From contig CAWIFL010000013.1 in the NCBI GenBank assembly GCA_963835535.1, positions 12,779-76,778 of the forward strand: 64,000 bases of DNA, read 5' to 3'. The position numbers and the translations under genes are program-made. How positions within the stretch are numbered: the first letter of the stretch is position 1; each line of letters starts with the position of its first letter. Positions 8,667 to 16,388 of this stretch are shown in pieces. The notes beneath the pieces were generated by a model that did no database searches, had not been told where the DNA came from, and saw only the letters and a list, made by a program, of their open reading frames with translations. This DNA is from Fen-1245 sp963835535. Lineage in GTDB: Bacteria; Gemmatimonadota; Gemmatimonadetes; Gemmatimonadales; JACORV01.

Positions 8667-10042
8667 GCTTCGCGCTCGCGGCGTTCGTCGCGTACTGCGG
8701 CTGCGCGTCCACCGGCGACCCGCCGGGCGGTCCTCCGCGCGCCACGCCGCCCGTCCTCCTCGCCAGCGTGCCCGAGTCCGGCGCCGTGCTCGCCGTGCCG
8801 CCGCGTCACGTCGAGCTGAGGTTCGACGAGGTCATCGGCGAGCGCATCGCCGCGCCGCAGCCCACCCTCGCGGGCGCGGTGCTCGTTTCGCCCGCCACGG
8901 GGCCCGTGAGCGTGGACTGGCACCGCAATCACATCACCATCTCGATCAAGGGCGGGTTCCGCCCGCAGCGCATCTACCGTGTGGAGCTGCTTCCCGTCGT
9001 CGTGGACCTCCACCAGAACAGGATGAAAAAGGCCCGGACCATCGTCTTCTCGACCGGCCCGGCGATCCCCTCGGCGACCCTCGCCGGCACCGTCGTGGAC
9101 TGGACGGGTGGTCGCGCGGCGAACGGCGCGCTGGTCCAGGCCATGCTGCTGCCCGACTCCCTCCCCTATCTCGCGCTGGCCGATTCGGTGGGGAATTTCT
9201 CCCTCCGCGCGATGCCGCCCGGCGACTACCTGGTGTACGGCGTCCTCGACCAGAACAACAACCGGCGCCGGGACCCGCGCGAGGCGTTCGACACCGCGCG
9301 CGTCGCGCTCACCGACTCGGCGCTGGTCGGGCTGTACGCGTTCACCCACGACACGATCGGGCCGCGGATCAGGTCGGCGGATCCGGTGGACAGCATCACC
9401 GTGCGCATCACGTTCGACCGCCCCGTGAGTCCCGCCGTGGCCGTGGACACCTCGATGGTGCACGTGAGCCCGCTGGCCGATACGACGCAGACGGTCGCGC
9501 TGCTCACGGTGCTCACGACGGCCGCGTACGACAGCGCCGCCAAGATCGAAGCGGCCGCCAGGGCCGCCGCGCAGGCGGCGAGGGACAGCGCGACCCGGGC
9601 CGCGGCGGCGGCGCGCGACACCTCCCACCGCGCGGCCGCTCCACAGCCCGCGGCCGCGCGGCCGCCGGTCCGGCCACCGCCGCTGGGCGCGCTGCCGCGG
9701 CACGACTCGCTGCCCGCGGCGCGACACGACACCAGCCGCGCGACGAAGATGCTGGCCGAGCGCCCCGCCCCCAGCGACACGCGGGTCGTGCGCTTCGCCG
9801 CCCCGCTGGAGGCCGGCGTTCGATACGCGATCACGACCGCGAACGTGGTGGGGCTCACCGGAGTCAAGTCGACCCAGGGCCGCACCACCTTCACGGTGCC
9901 GCGGCCGCGGCCCACGCGGCCCGCCGCGGACTCCACGCGCCGTGCCCCGACCGACACCGCCGCCGCGGGCCGCGCGCAACCCGACACGGTCGCCGCGCGC
10001 CGCGACACCGTGCCGGCTCCCCTTCCGGTCAAACCACGGTGA
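8609..10042 (+). CDS. Exported lipoprotein with Big_5 (SbsA-like Ig) domain
   Basis: Predicted surface or periplasmic lipoprotein of about 477 residues. A basic N-terminus and hydrophobic stretch VGFALAAFVAYCGCAS end in a plausible lipobox Cys. A Big_5 Ig-like domain follows (VPESGAVLAVPPRHVELRF to TIVFSTGPAIPSAT). Next is a carboxypeptidase-regulatory-like fold (GTVVDWTGGRAANGALVQAM, DYLVYGVLDQNNN), then Ala/Arg/Pro-rich low-complexity stretches and a second Ig-like segment. The start is uncertain: GTG 8609 gives a long n-region inside the valS end, while CTG 8657 would give a compact signal peptide. The stop forms a GTGA junction with selA. Similar proteins are common in Gemmatimonadota and Bacteroidota; function unknown. 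Confidence 0.75.
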   Translation: MDGQAGGARLQARRARLRVGFALAAFVAYCGCASTGDPPGGPPRATPPVLLASVPESGAVLAVPPRHVELRFDEVIGERIAAPQPTLAGAVLVSPATGPVSVDWHRNHITISIKGGFRPQRIYRVELLPVVVDLHQNRMKKARTIVFSTGPAIPSATLAGTVVDWTGGRAANGALVQAMLLPDSLPYLALADSVGNFSLRAMPPGDYLVYGVLDQNNNRRRDPREAFDTARVALTDSALVGLYAFTHDTIGPRIRSADPVDSITVRITFDRPVSPAVAVDTSMVHVSPLADTTQTVALLTVLTTAAYDSAAKIEAAARAAAQAARDSATRAAAAARDTSHRAAAPQPAAARPPVRPPPLGALPRHDSLPAARHDTSRATKMLAERPAPSDTRVVRFAAPLEAGVRYAITTANVVGLTGVKSTQGRTTFTVPRPRPTRPAADSTRRAPTDTAAAGRAQPDTVAARRDTVPAPLPVKPR

Positions 10043-11454
10043 CCGACCCGCGCCGCCGGCTGCCGTCGGTGGACCGCCTGCTCAAGGAGAGCGCCGTCGC
10101 CCCCCTCGCCGCGGGCGTCCCGCGGAGCGCGCTCGTCCGCGCGGTGCGGAGCGCCTTGGGCGACGCGCGCGCGGCGCCGGAGAAAGCGCCCGCCGACGGC
10201 GCGGCCTGGGCCGCCGCCGTCCTCCGCGCGTTGGAGTCGGCGACGCGCCCGACGCTGCGCCGCGCGGTCAACGCCACGGGCGTGGTGTTGCACACCAACC
10301 TCGGTCGCGCCCCGTTGAGCGAGGCGGCGCTCGCCGCCGTCCGCGAGGCGGCGCGCGGCTACAGCACGCTCGAGTACGACGCCGAACGCGGCCGGCGCGG
10401 CGACCGCCACGTGCACTGCGCCGGCCTGCTCACCGAGCTCACCGGCGCGCCGGCCGCGCTGATGGTGAACAACGCCGCCTCGGCGCTCCTCCTGGCCCTG
10501 GCGACCGCGGCGGCCGGCGGCGACGTGATCGTCTCGCGCGGCGAGCTGATCGAGATCGGCGGCGGGTTCCGGATCCCGGAGATCCTCGAGAAGAGCGGGG
10601 CGCGGCTCCTCGAGGTCGGCACGACCAACCGCACGAAGCTGGCCGACTACGAGAAAGCGCTCAAAGACAGAGGCACAGAGGCACAGGGGCACAGGGGCAC
10701 AGGCAAGCCAGCCGCGCGTCTGCCGGTCGCCATCCTCAAGGTCCATCGCTCGAACTTCCGGCAGGAGGGGTTCGTCGCCGAGGCGTCGCTGGAGGAGCTG
10801 GTGGCGCTCGGGCGGAAGCGCCGGGTGCCGGTGATCTACGACCTGGGCGGCGGACTGATGGTGGATCTCTCCGCCGACGGCCTCGACGGGGAGCCGCTGC
10901 TGCCGCGGGCCGCGAAGAGCGGCGCCACGGCCGTCGTCGCGTCGGGCGACAAGCTGCTGGGCGGCCCGCAGGCCGGCATCCTCCTCGGCACCGCGGCGTT
11001 CGTCGAGCGCTGCCGCACCAATCCGCTGGCGCGGGCGATCCGCGCCGACAAGCTCACGATCGCCGCCCTCTCGGCGACGCTGGCGCTCTACCGCGACACG
11101 GCCATGGCGCGGCGCGAGGTCCCGGTCCTGCGGATGCTGACGGAGCCGCGCTCGGTCCTGGTCGCGCGCGCCGAGCGCCTGGCCGCGACGCTGCCACCCG
11201 CGGCGCACGCCGTGGTGACGGCGACGCGCGCCGCGGTCGGCGGCGGGGCCTTCCCCGGCCTCGAGCTGGCCAGCGCCGGCGTCGCCCTCGCCCCGGAGGG
11301 GCTCTCCGCCGCGGGGCTGGCCGAGCGCCTCCGACTCGCCGCGACGCCGGTCGTCGCGCTGGTCACGGGCGGCCGCGTCGTCCTCGACGTGCGCACGATC
11401 GCGCCCGAGGACGAGCGGACGGTCGCAGACGCCGTCGCCGCGGCGCTTATCTAG
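10039..11454 (+). CDS. selA: L-seryl-tRNA(Sec) selenium transferase
   Basis: PLP enzyme that converts seryl-tRNA(Sec) to selenocysteinyl-tRNA(Sec) using selenophosphate. 471 residues, full length. Visible family features: VNATGVVLHTNLGRAPLSEA near the N-terminus, STLEYDAERGRRGDRH, VNNAASALLLALA, SRGELIEIGGGFRIPEI, ILKVHRSNFRQEGFV, VIYDLGGGLMVDL, and the PLP-lysine motif SGDKLLGGPQAG. Oddity: between EKAL and AILKVH there is an extra stretch of about 20 residues, encoded largely by four tandem octamers (10671-10702), which other SelA proteins lack. The GTG start overlaps the preceding stop. selB, selD and tRNA-Sec are not in this window. Confidence 0.94.
   Translation: MTDPRRRLPSVDRLLKESAVAPLAAGVPRSALVRAVRSALGDARAAPEKAPADGAAWAAAVLRALESATRPTLRRAVNATGVVLHTNLGRAPLSEAALAAVREAARGYSTLEYDAERGRRGDRHVHCAGLLTELTGAPAALMVNNAASALLLALATAAAGGDVIVSRGELIEIGGGFRIPEILEKSGARLLEVGTTNRTKLADYEKALKDRGTEAQGHRGTGKPAARLPVAILKVHRSNFRQEGFVAEASLEELVALGRKRRVPVIYDLGGGLMVDLSADGLDGEPLLPRAAKSGATAVVASGDKLLGGPQAGILLGTAAFVERCRTNPLARAIRADKLTIAALSATLALYRDTAMARREVPVLRMLTEPRSVLVARAERLAATLPPAAHAVVTATRAAVGGGAFPGLELASAGVALAPEGLSAAGLAERLRLAATPVVALVTGGRVVLDVRTIAPEDERTVADAVAAALI
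10671..10702. repeat. Four tandem octamers (A/G)GGCACAG inside selA
   Basis: Units AGGCACAG, AGGCACAG, GGGCACAG, GGGCACAG in direct tandem, preceded by a partial GACAG. They encode part of a hydrophilic insertion (RGTEAQGHRGTG) in SelA, lying between conserved blocks, so the frame is kept. Confidence 0.85.
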
Positions 11455-11458
11455 CGCG

Positions 11459-12001
11459 ATGCGCGGCGCCGTCTTCCTCGATCGCGACGGCACGCTGGTC
11501 CGGGACCCGGGCTACCTGCACGATCCGGCGCTCGTCGAGCTGCTGCCGGGAGTGGTCGAGGGGCTGCGTACGCTGGCCCGGGCCGGCTGGCCGCTGGTCG
11601 TCGTGAGCAACCAGTCGGGGATCGCCCGCGGGCTGTTCGGGCCGGGGGCCTTCCACGCGGTGACGGCCCGCATCGAGGAGCTGCTGGCGCCGCACGGCGT
11701 CCGCTTCGCGGGCGTCTACTACTGCCCCCACCATCCCGACTTCACGGGCCCGTGCTCATGCCGCAAGCCGGGCGTCGAGCTGTTCGAGCGCGCGGCGCGC
11801 GAGCTGGGACTCGACCTCCGGCGCTCGTGGTTCGTGGGCGACATGCTGAAGGACGCCGAGCCTGCGGCCCGGCTCGGTGGCCGCGGGATCCTCCTGGGCA
11901 TCCCCGAACCCGCGGACGCCCAGCGCACGCGCGATCTCGGCCTCGCCGTGGCCCTGGATCTCGAGGCGGCGGCCGCCCTCATCGGACCGCCGGCGGAGTG
12001 A
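11459..12001 (+). CDS. gmhB: D-glycero-D-manno-heptose 1,7-bisphosphate phosphatase-like HAD hydrolase
   Basis: HAD-superfamily phosphatase of 180 residues, the size of GmhB and the HisB N-domain. Nucleophile motif FLDRDGTLVRDPGYLHDP (Asp7, Asp9), motif II Ser in VVVSNQSGIARGLFG, the zinc-binding loop CPHHPDFTGPCSCRKP with Cys/His ligands as in GmhB, and motif IV WFVGDMLKDAEPAARLGG. GmhB makes the heptose precursor of lipopolysaccharide core, so the gene hints at an LPS-type outer membrane. The histidinol-phosphatase alternative is less likely because there are no his neighbours. It starts 5 bases after selA. Confidence 0.85.
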   Translation: MRGAVFLDRDGTLVRDPGYLHDPALVELLPGVVEGLRTLARAGWPLVVVSNQSGIARGLFGPGAFHAVTARIEELLAPHGVRFAGVYYCPHHPDFTGPCSCRKPGVELFERAARELGLDLRRSWFVGDMLKDAEPAARLGGRGILLGIPEPADAQRTRDLGLAVALDLEAAAALIGPPAE

Positions 12002-12038
12002 CTCGCGTCACCACTCGAGCAGCCGATCTTGGCGAATA

Positions 12039-12066
12039 TTGCGCATTGGGAATGCGGCCGTATACT
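12039..12066 (+). promoter_or_regulatory. Sigma-70-like promoter for the PPC gene
   Basis: TTGCGC, a 16-base spacer, then TATACT. The AT-rich patch around it stands out in a very GC-rich context. It lies 64 bases before the ATG of the PPC-domain protein. Confidence 0.55.
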
Positions 12067-12129
12067 CACCCTTCCAGCGGCCCCATTGCGGGGCCCGGCC
12101 GCTCATCCACACGTCACGAGGAGCGCAGC

Positions 12130-13371
12130 ATGTCGCATCGCGGAGCCACCATCGCACGGGTCGTGGGGCTGGGGCTCGGACTCCTGGCCGTCACGGCGCT
12201 CCCGACCAGGGCGCAGCAGCAGATCCCGATCGGGTCCTCCGTCACCGGCACGCTCAGCATGTCGGACCCGACGTTGGGTGACGGGTCCCACTACAAGCTC
12301 TTCACCTTCATGGGGTCGGCCGGGCAGACGGTGCAGATCGACCTGATATCGTCCGACTTCGACTCGTACCTGTATCTCAAGGACCAGAACGGCACGGAGA
12401 TCACGCACGACGACGACAGCGGCGGCGGGCTCAACGCGCGCATCGTCCGCACGCTCGGGTACACCGGCATGTACCAGATCTTCGTGAACACGCTGCGCTC
12501 GGGCCAGTACGGCGCGTTCACGCTGCGGCTCCAGGCCGGCGCGGCGGTGTCGCAGCCGGTGGTGACGCCGATCGTCTCCGGCGCGACCATCGCGCCGATC
12601 GGCACGATCGGCCTGAATCAGCAGGTCCAGAACAACCTGGTGCCGGGCGGGACGACCTACGACGGGAAGCCGATCCACACGTACAACTTCCAGTGCACCG
12701 CCGGGCAGGCGTTCCAGATGGACGTCCTGTCGGAGTGGGACAACTACGCGATCGTCTTCGATCCGATGGGCAACAACGTCGCGCACGACGATGACAGCGG
12801 CGAGGGCCTCAACGCCCGGCTCACGTTCACCTGCCCGCAGACGGCGACGTACAGGCTGGGCGTGACGACCTACTCCGCAAGCACCACGACCGGGCTCTAC
12901 ACGCTGCGGGTGCAGGCGCTCGGCACGCCCACGCCGCTCGGCACGCCCACGCCGATCGGGCAGCCGCAATCCATCGTGCAGCCCATCCCGCAGCCGGTCG
13001 CGGTCGAGCCGACCAACATGATCGCGGCTCCGGGCCAGATGGCGCAGATCGCGATCGGGCAGACGATGCGCGGACGGCTGGAGACGGGCGATCAGACGAT
13101 GCAGGACAGCACCTACGCCGATCTCTGGCAGTTCCAGGGCAACGCCGGGCAGACGGTGCAGATCGACGTGCGGTCGGACGAGTTCGACACGTACATGCAG
13201 CTGCTCGACGCGAACGGCAACAAGCTGGGCGAGGACGATGATTCGGGCGGGAACCTGAACTCGCGCCTCATTTTCACGCTGCCGACGACCGGGATGTACC
13301 AGATCGTGGTCAACAACGCCGGACACTCGCGGCGCGCGGGGATCTACACGGTCACGATCACGCCGAGATAG
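12130..13371 (+). CDS. Secreted protein with three PPC domains
   Basis: 413-residue exported protein. A Sec signal peptide (IARVVGLGLGLLAVTALPTRA) is followed by three pre-peptidase C-terminal (PPC) beta-sandwich domains, each with the hallmark YKLFTFMGSAGQTVQIDL-type core and an acidic DDDSGG.LNAR motif, at about residues 35-140, 160-260 and 300-410. Domains one and three are most alike. A Pro/Thr/Gly-rich linker (GTPTPLGTPTPIGQPQ) separates two and three. PPC domains usually accompany secreted proteases, but here no catalytic domain is present, so it may bind envelope or substrate. It has its own promoter and a GAGGAG ribosome site. Confidence 0.85.
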   Translation: MSHRGATIARVVGLGLGLLAVTALPTRAQQQIPIGSSVTGTLSMSDPTLGDGSHYKLFTFMGSAGQTVQIDLISSDFDSYLYLKDQNGTEITHDDDSGGGLNARIVRTLGYTGMYQIFVNTLRSGQYGAFTLRLQAGAAVSQPVVTPIVSGATIAPIGTIGLNQQVQNNLVPGGTTYDGKPIHTYNFQCTAGQAFQMDVLSEWDNYAIVFDPMGNNVAHDDDSGEGLNARLTFTCPQTATYRLGVTTYSASTTTGLYTLRVQALGTPTPLGTPTPIGQPQSIVQPIPQPVAVEPTNMIAAPGQMAQIAIGQTMRGRLETGDQTMQDSTYADLWQFQGNAGQTVQIDVRSDEFDTYMQLLDANGNKLGEDDDSGGNLNSRLIFTLPTTGMYQIVVNNAGHSRRAGIYTVTITPR

Positions 13372-13381
13372 GAGCGCGGCG

Positions 13382-13561
13382 ATGCAAGCCGCATTCGCAG
13401 CCGCGCTCGCGCGGGACGACGACTCGGGCGGCGGCACCAACGCGCGCATCGTCTTCACGGTGCCGGCCGCCGGCGCCTATCGCATCATCGCCAATACGTA
13501 TCGGCAGGGGTCGTACGGAGCGTATACCCTGTCGGTGCGGGGGCTCCGAGGAGGGAGATAG
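13382..13561 (+). pseudogene. Truncated fourth PPC domain (remnant)
   Basis: A 59-codon open frame, ATG to TAG, 10 bases after the PPC gene. It encodes RDDDSGGGTNARIVFTVPAA followed by AYRIIANTYRQGSYGAYTL: the second half of a PPC domain, missing the first strands and any proper signal peptide. It looks like the leftover of a tandem duplication of the upstream gene with an internal deletion. Expression as a small protein cannot be excluded. Confidence 0.7.
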
Positions 13562-13616
13562 CAGCAGGCAGAACCGTTCTGGCAACTTGCCGTCCGGCAG
13601 CTTGCGTCTTTGTTTA

Positions 13617-14285
13617 ATGGGCATGCCTCCCCTGCAGGTCGCCGTGCTTGCTTCGGGCCACGGATCCAATCTCCAGGCCCTCCTCGACGCCTTTCAGGAG
13701 CCGGCCGCCCCCGCGCGCATCGCCCTCGTCGTCTCCAACAAGCCCGCCGCCGGGGCCCTCGAGCGCGCGCGGCACGCGGGGGTCGCCACCGCCACCATCC
13801 CCGAAGACGGCCGGGATGCGGACGCTCTCCTCGCCCTGCTCGCGCGCCACGACATCGCGCTCGTCGTCCTGGCGGGCTACCTGAAGCGGGTCCCCGACCG
13901 CGTCGTGGCGGCATATCGCGGGCGGATGCTGAACGTGCACCCGGCGCTCCTGCCCTGTTTCGGCGGCGCGGGGATGTACGGCCGGCGCGTCCACGAGGCG
14001 GTCCTGGCGAGCGGCGCCCGGATCACCGGCGTCACCGTGCACCTGGTGGACGAGCAGTACGACCACGGCCGGATCCTCGCCCAGTGGCCCGTCCCCGTCC
14101 ACGCCGGCGACACCGCCGAAACGCTCGCCGCGCGCGTCCTCGAGGCCGAGCACCGGCTCCTCCCCGCCGTCGTGGGCGCGTTCGCGCGCTGCGGCGGCGA
14201 GCCCCGCTGCTTCCTGGCGGCCGACGCGCTCGGCCCCGCACCCTCACCGCAACCGGACTTCGCCGATGCGCTCACGACCCTGTAG
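13617..14285 (+). CDS. purN: Phosphoribosylglycinamide formyltransferase
   Basis: Third step of purine synthesis: transfers formyl from 10-formyl-THF to GAR. 222 residues. The N-terminal VAVLASGHGSNLQALLDAF is the phosphate-binding loop, LVVLAGYLKRV and MLNVHPALLPCFGGAGMYG contain the catalytic Asn/His pair, and HLVDEQYDHGRILAQWPV carries the catalytic Asp. ATG 13617 is chosen because it gives the normal N-terminus; an in-frame start at 13587 would add ten unconserved residues. The 3' end overlaps the next gene by 20 bases. purH follows about 2.1 kb downstream with two exported peptidase genes between them. Confidence 0.95.
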   Translation: MGMPPLQVAVLASGHGSNLQALLDAFQEPAAPARIALVVSNKPAAGALERARHAGVATATIPEDGRDADALLALLARHDIALVVLAGYLKRVPDRVVAAYRGRMLNVHPALLPCFGGAGMYGRRVHEAVLASGARITGVTVHLVDEQYDHGRILAQWPVPVHAGDTAETLAARVLEAEHRLLPAVVGAFARCGGEPRCFLAADALGPAPSPQPDFADALTTL

Positions 14286-15264
14286 CGCGCTCGTGGCGCT
14301 GGCGTGCGCGCTGATCGCGACGCCGGCCGCCGCTCAGTCGCCCTCCGCCGGCCCGCCGCTCGATTCCCTGGTCGTCCGGCTCGCGAACATGAGTGCCGTC
14401 ACCGGCCTCGAGGACGCGATGGCCGAGGAGCTCGCCGCGGCGCTGCCCGGCGCGGTGACGGACGCCGCCGGGAACGTGCTCGCGATCCGCGGCAGCGGCG
14501 ACCCGACCCGGGTCGCGCTCTGCCCGATGGACGAGATCGGCTACGTGGTCGGCGCCGTCACGCCGGAGGGCTATCTGACCCTGCGCCGCGTGGGCGCGAC
14601 CTTCATGGGCCCGCTGTACGACCAGTTCCTCGAGGGCCAGCGCGTCACCGTGTTCGGCAGCCGCGGCCCGCTCCCCGGCGTCGTGGGCGTGCGCTCGATC
14701 CACCTGACGCGCGGGCGCCCGTCCGCGGCCGACGAGCCGTTCAATCTCGACAACGCGTACGTGGACGTGGGCGCGACCTCGGCGGCGGGCGTCGAGGCCC
14801 TCGGCGTGGGCCTGCTCGCGCCGGTCACGCGCGCCAAGCGGGCACACCGCTACGGCACCGACCTCGTCGCCGCGCTCGACGTTTCGGCCCGCGCCTCCTG
14901 CGCCGCCCTGCTCGACGCGGTCCTGCGCCTCCCCGCGGGCGGCGGCCGCGGCACCGCCGTGGCCGCGTTCACGCGCCGGCGGAACCTCCGGTGGGACGGC
15001 GGCTCGTTCGTGGTGATCTCCCGCGCGCAGGGAGCGGCAGCCTCCGACGTCGTCCTGCTCGGCGAGACCGCCGCGGCCGACTCCCTCGGTGCGGGCGCGG
15101 TCGTGACCGGGGGCGACTCGCTCCCCGCCGCGCAGGGCTTCCAGGCCGCGACCGCCTGGAGCCTGCCCACCCGCTACGCCCGCACGCCGGTCGAGACCGT
15201 GTCACTCAAGGACGTCGCGGTCCTCGCGGACAGGCTCGTGGCGTTCCTGGGAGGGCGGCCATGA
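14266..15264 (+). CDS. Exported M42-like peptidase paralogue with degenerate metal site
   Basis: 332 residues with a Sec signal peptide (LVALACALIATPAAAQ). The fold matches M42 glutamyl aminopeptidases (AVTGLEDAMAEELAAALPGA, AAGNVLAIRGSGDPTRVALC) and the next gene. However, the first metal-ligand segment reads CPMDEIG where the neighbour has HLDEIG, the segment expected to supply the bridging Asp reads RYGTDL, no EE pair is visible, and the C-terminal His is Arg in RYARTPVE. So it probably lacks peptidase activity; it may bind substrate or partner the active paralogue. It overlaps purN by 20 bases and couples to the next gene by ATGA. Confidence 0.75.
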   Translation: MRSRPCSALVALACALIATPAAAQSPSAGPPLDSLVVRLANMSAVTGLEDAMAEELAAALPGAVTDAAGNVLAIRGSGDPTRVALCPMDEIGYVVGAVTPEGYLTLRRVGATFMGPLYDQFLEGQRVTVFGSRGPLPGVVGVRSIHLTRGRPSAADEPFNLDNAYVDVGATSAAGVEALGVGLLAPVTRAKRAHRYGTDLVAALDVSARASCAALLDAVLRLPAGGGRGTAVAAFTRRRNLRWDGGSFVVISRAQGAAASDVVLLGETAAADSLGAGAVVTGGDSLPAAQGFQAATAWSLPTRYARTPVETVSLKDVAVLADRLVAFLGGRP

Positions 15265-16388
15265 CGCACGGACGCGCGGACGCACGGACGCACGGCGCGT
15301 GGGTGGCCGCCGCCGTCCTCGTGGCGTGCCTGACGCCCGGCGCGGCGCCCGCCCAGCAGCCGATCGGCCTCGGCGAGGCGCGCGACATCGTGTCGCGCCT
15401 GGTCGAGACCTACGGCGTCTCCGGCCACGAAGGCCCGGTGCGCGAGGCCGTCATCAAGCTCCTGCCGGCGTGGGCGAATCCGACCATCGATTCCGCGGGG
15501 AACATCCTGGTCCGTGCCGGCGCGGGCGACCCGCTCACCGTCTACGTCGCGCACCTCGACGAGATCGGCTTCGCCGTCACGGCGATCCGGGAGAACGGGC
15601 AGCTGGAGCTGAGGCAGCTGGGCGGGTTCTTCCCCTCCCTGTTCGAGGCGGAGCCGGCGCTCGTGCACACGGCGAACGGGATCGTGCCGGCCGTCTTCAT
15701 GCCGCGCGACAGCGTCGGCCGCTCACCCGCGCGGAACCCCGGCGCCCTGCGCGCCGATCCCGGCACGGGGAGCCGCGCCGCCACCGAAGCGCTGGGCATC
15801 AGGGTCGGCGACGCGGTGACGATGCCGAAGTCCTTCGCCGGCCTCGCGGGGACGCGCGCCACCGGGCGCTCGTTCGACGACCGGGTCGGCTCGACCGCGC
15901 TGCTCCTCGCCGTGCGGCACCTCGACCCGCGGCGGCTCCGGCACGCGGTGCTGTTCGTCTGGTCCACCCGGGAGGAAGTGGGGCTCGACGGCGCCCGGTT
16001 CGTCGCGGAGCACGTGGGGACGTCCGAGCATCCGGCGCGCGTGTACGCCATCGACACCTTCGTCTCCTCCGACGCGCCGCTGGAGATCAAGACCTTCGCC
16101 GACGCGCCGCTGGGCGGCGGCGCCGTGGTCCGGGCGGTGGACAACAGCTCGGTGACGCCGCCCGCGCTGGTGGACTCGCTGCTGGCGCTGGCGCGCGCGC
16201 GGCACATCCCGCTGGTCGCGGGCACGACCAACGGCGGGAACGACGGCTCGACCTTCACGCGCTTCGGCGTGCCCGACGTGGGGCTCGGGTGGCCGCTGCG
16301 CTACGCCCATTCGCCGGCGGAAGTGATCGATCTCCGGGACCTGGTCTCGCTCGCCGACGTCATCCAACTCACTGCGGAGCGATGGTAA
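15261..16388 (+). CDS. Exported M42-family metallo-aminopeptidase
   Basis: 375 residues with a signal peptide (WVAAAVLVACLTPGAAPAQQ) and an intact dinuclear metal site: His and Asp in YVAHLDEIGFAVTAI, Asp in GRSFDDRVGSTALL, the catalytic Glu pair in WSTREEVGLDGARF, Asp in YAIDTFVSSDAPLE and His in LRYAHSPAEVIDL. M42 enzymes form large tetrahedral aminopeptidase complexes in the cytoplasm; an exported copy is unusual and implies peptide use in the periplasm. The first residues (THGRADARTHG) come from an octamer tandem array. The gene ends one base into purH (TAATG). Confidence 0.88.
   Translation: MTHGRADARTHGAWVAAAVLVACLTPGAAPAQQPIGLGEARDIVSRLVETYGVSGHEGPVREAVIKLLPAWANPTIDSAGNILVRAGAGDPLTVYVAHLDEIGFAVTAIRENGQLELRQLGGFFPSLFEAEPALVHTANGIVPAVFMPRDSVGRSPARNPGALRADPGTGSRAATEALGIRVGDAVTMPKSFAGLAGTRATGRSFDDRVGSTALLLAVRHLDPRRLRHAVLFVWSTREEVGLDGARFVAEHVGTSEHPARVYAIDTFVSSDAPLEIKTFADAPLGGGAVVRAVDNSSVTPPALVDSLLALARARHIPLVAGTTNGGNDGSTFTRFGVPDVGLGWPLRYAHSPAEVIDLRDLVSLADVIQLTAERW
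15263..15294. repeat. Four tandem GACGCACG octamers at the start of the M42 gene
   Basis: GACGCACG, GACGCGCG, GACGCACG, GACGCACG in direct tandem, starting two bases into the ATG. They encode the n-region of the signal peptide. The same octamer, also four units, occurs in inverted orientation at 36125-36156 in another exported protein's signal peptide. Confidence 0.85.

Noticed and set aside
10671..10702. CRISPR-like repeat
   Set aside because: Units are eight bases with no spacers and lie inside a coding frame. No CRISPR array was seen anywhere in the window.
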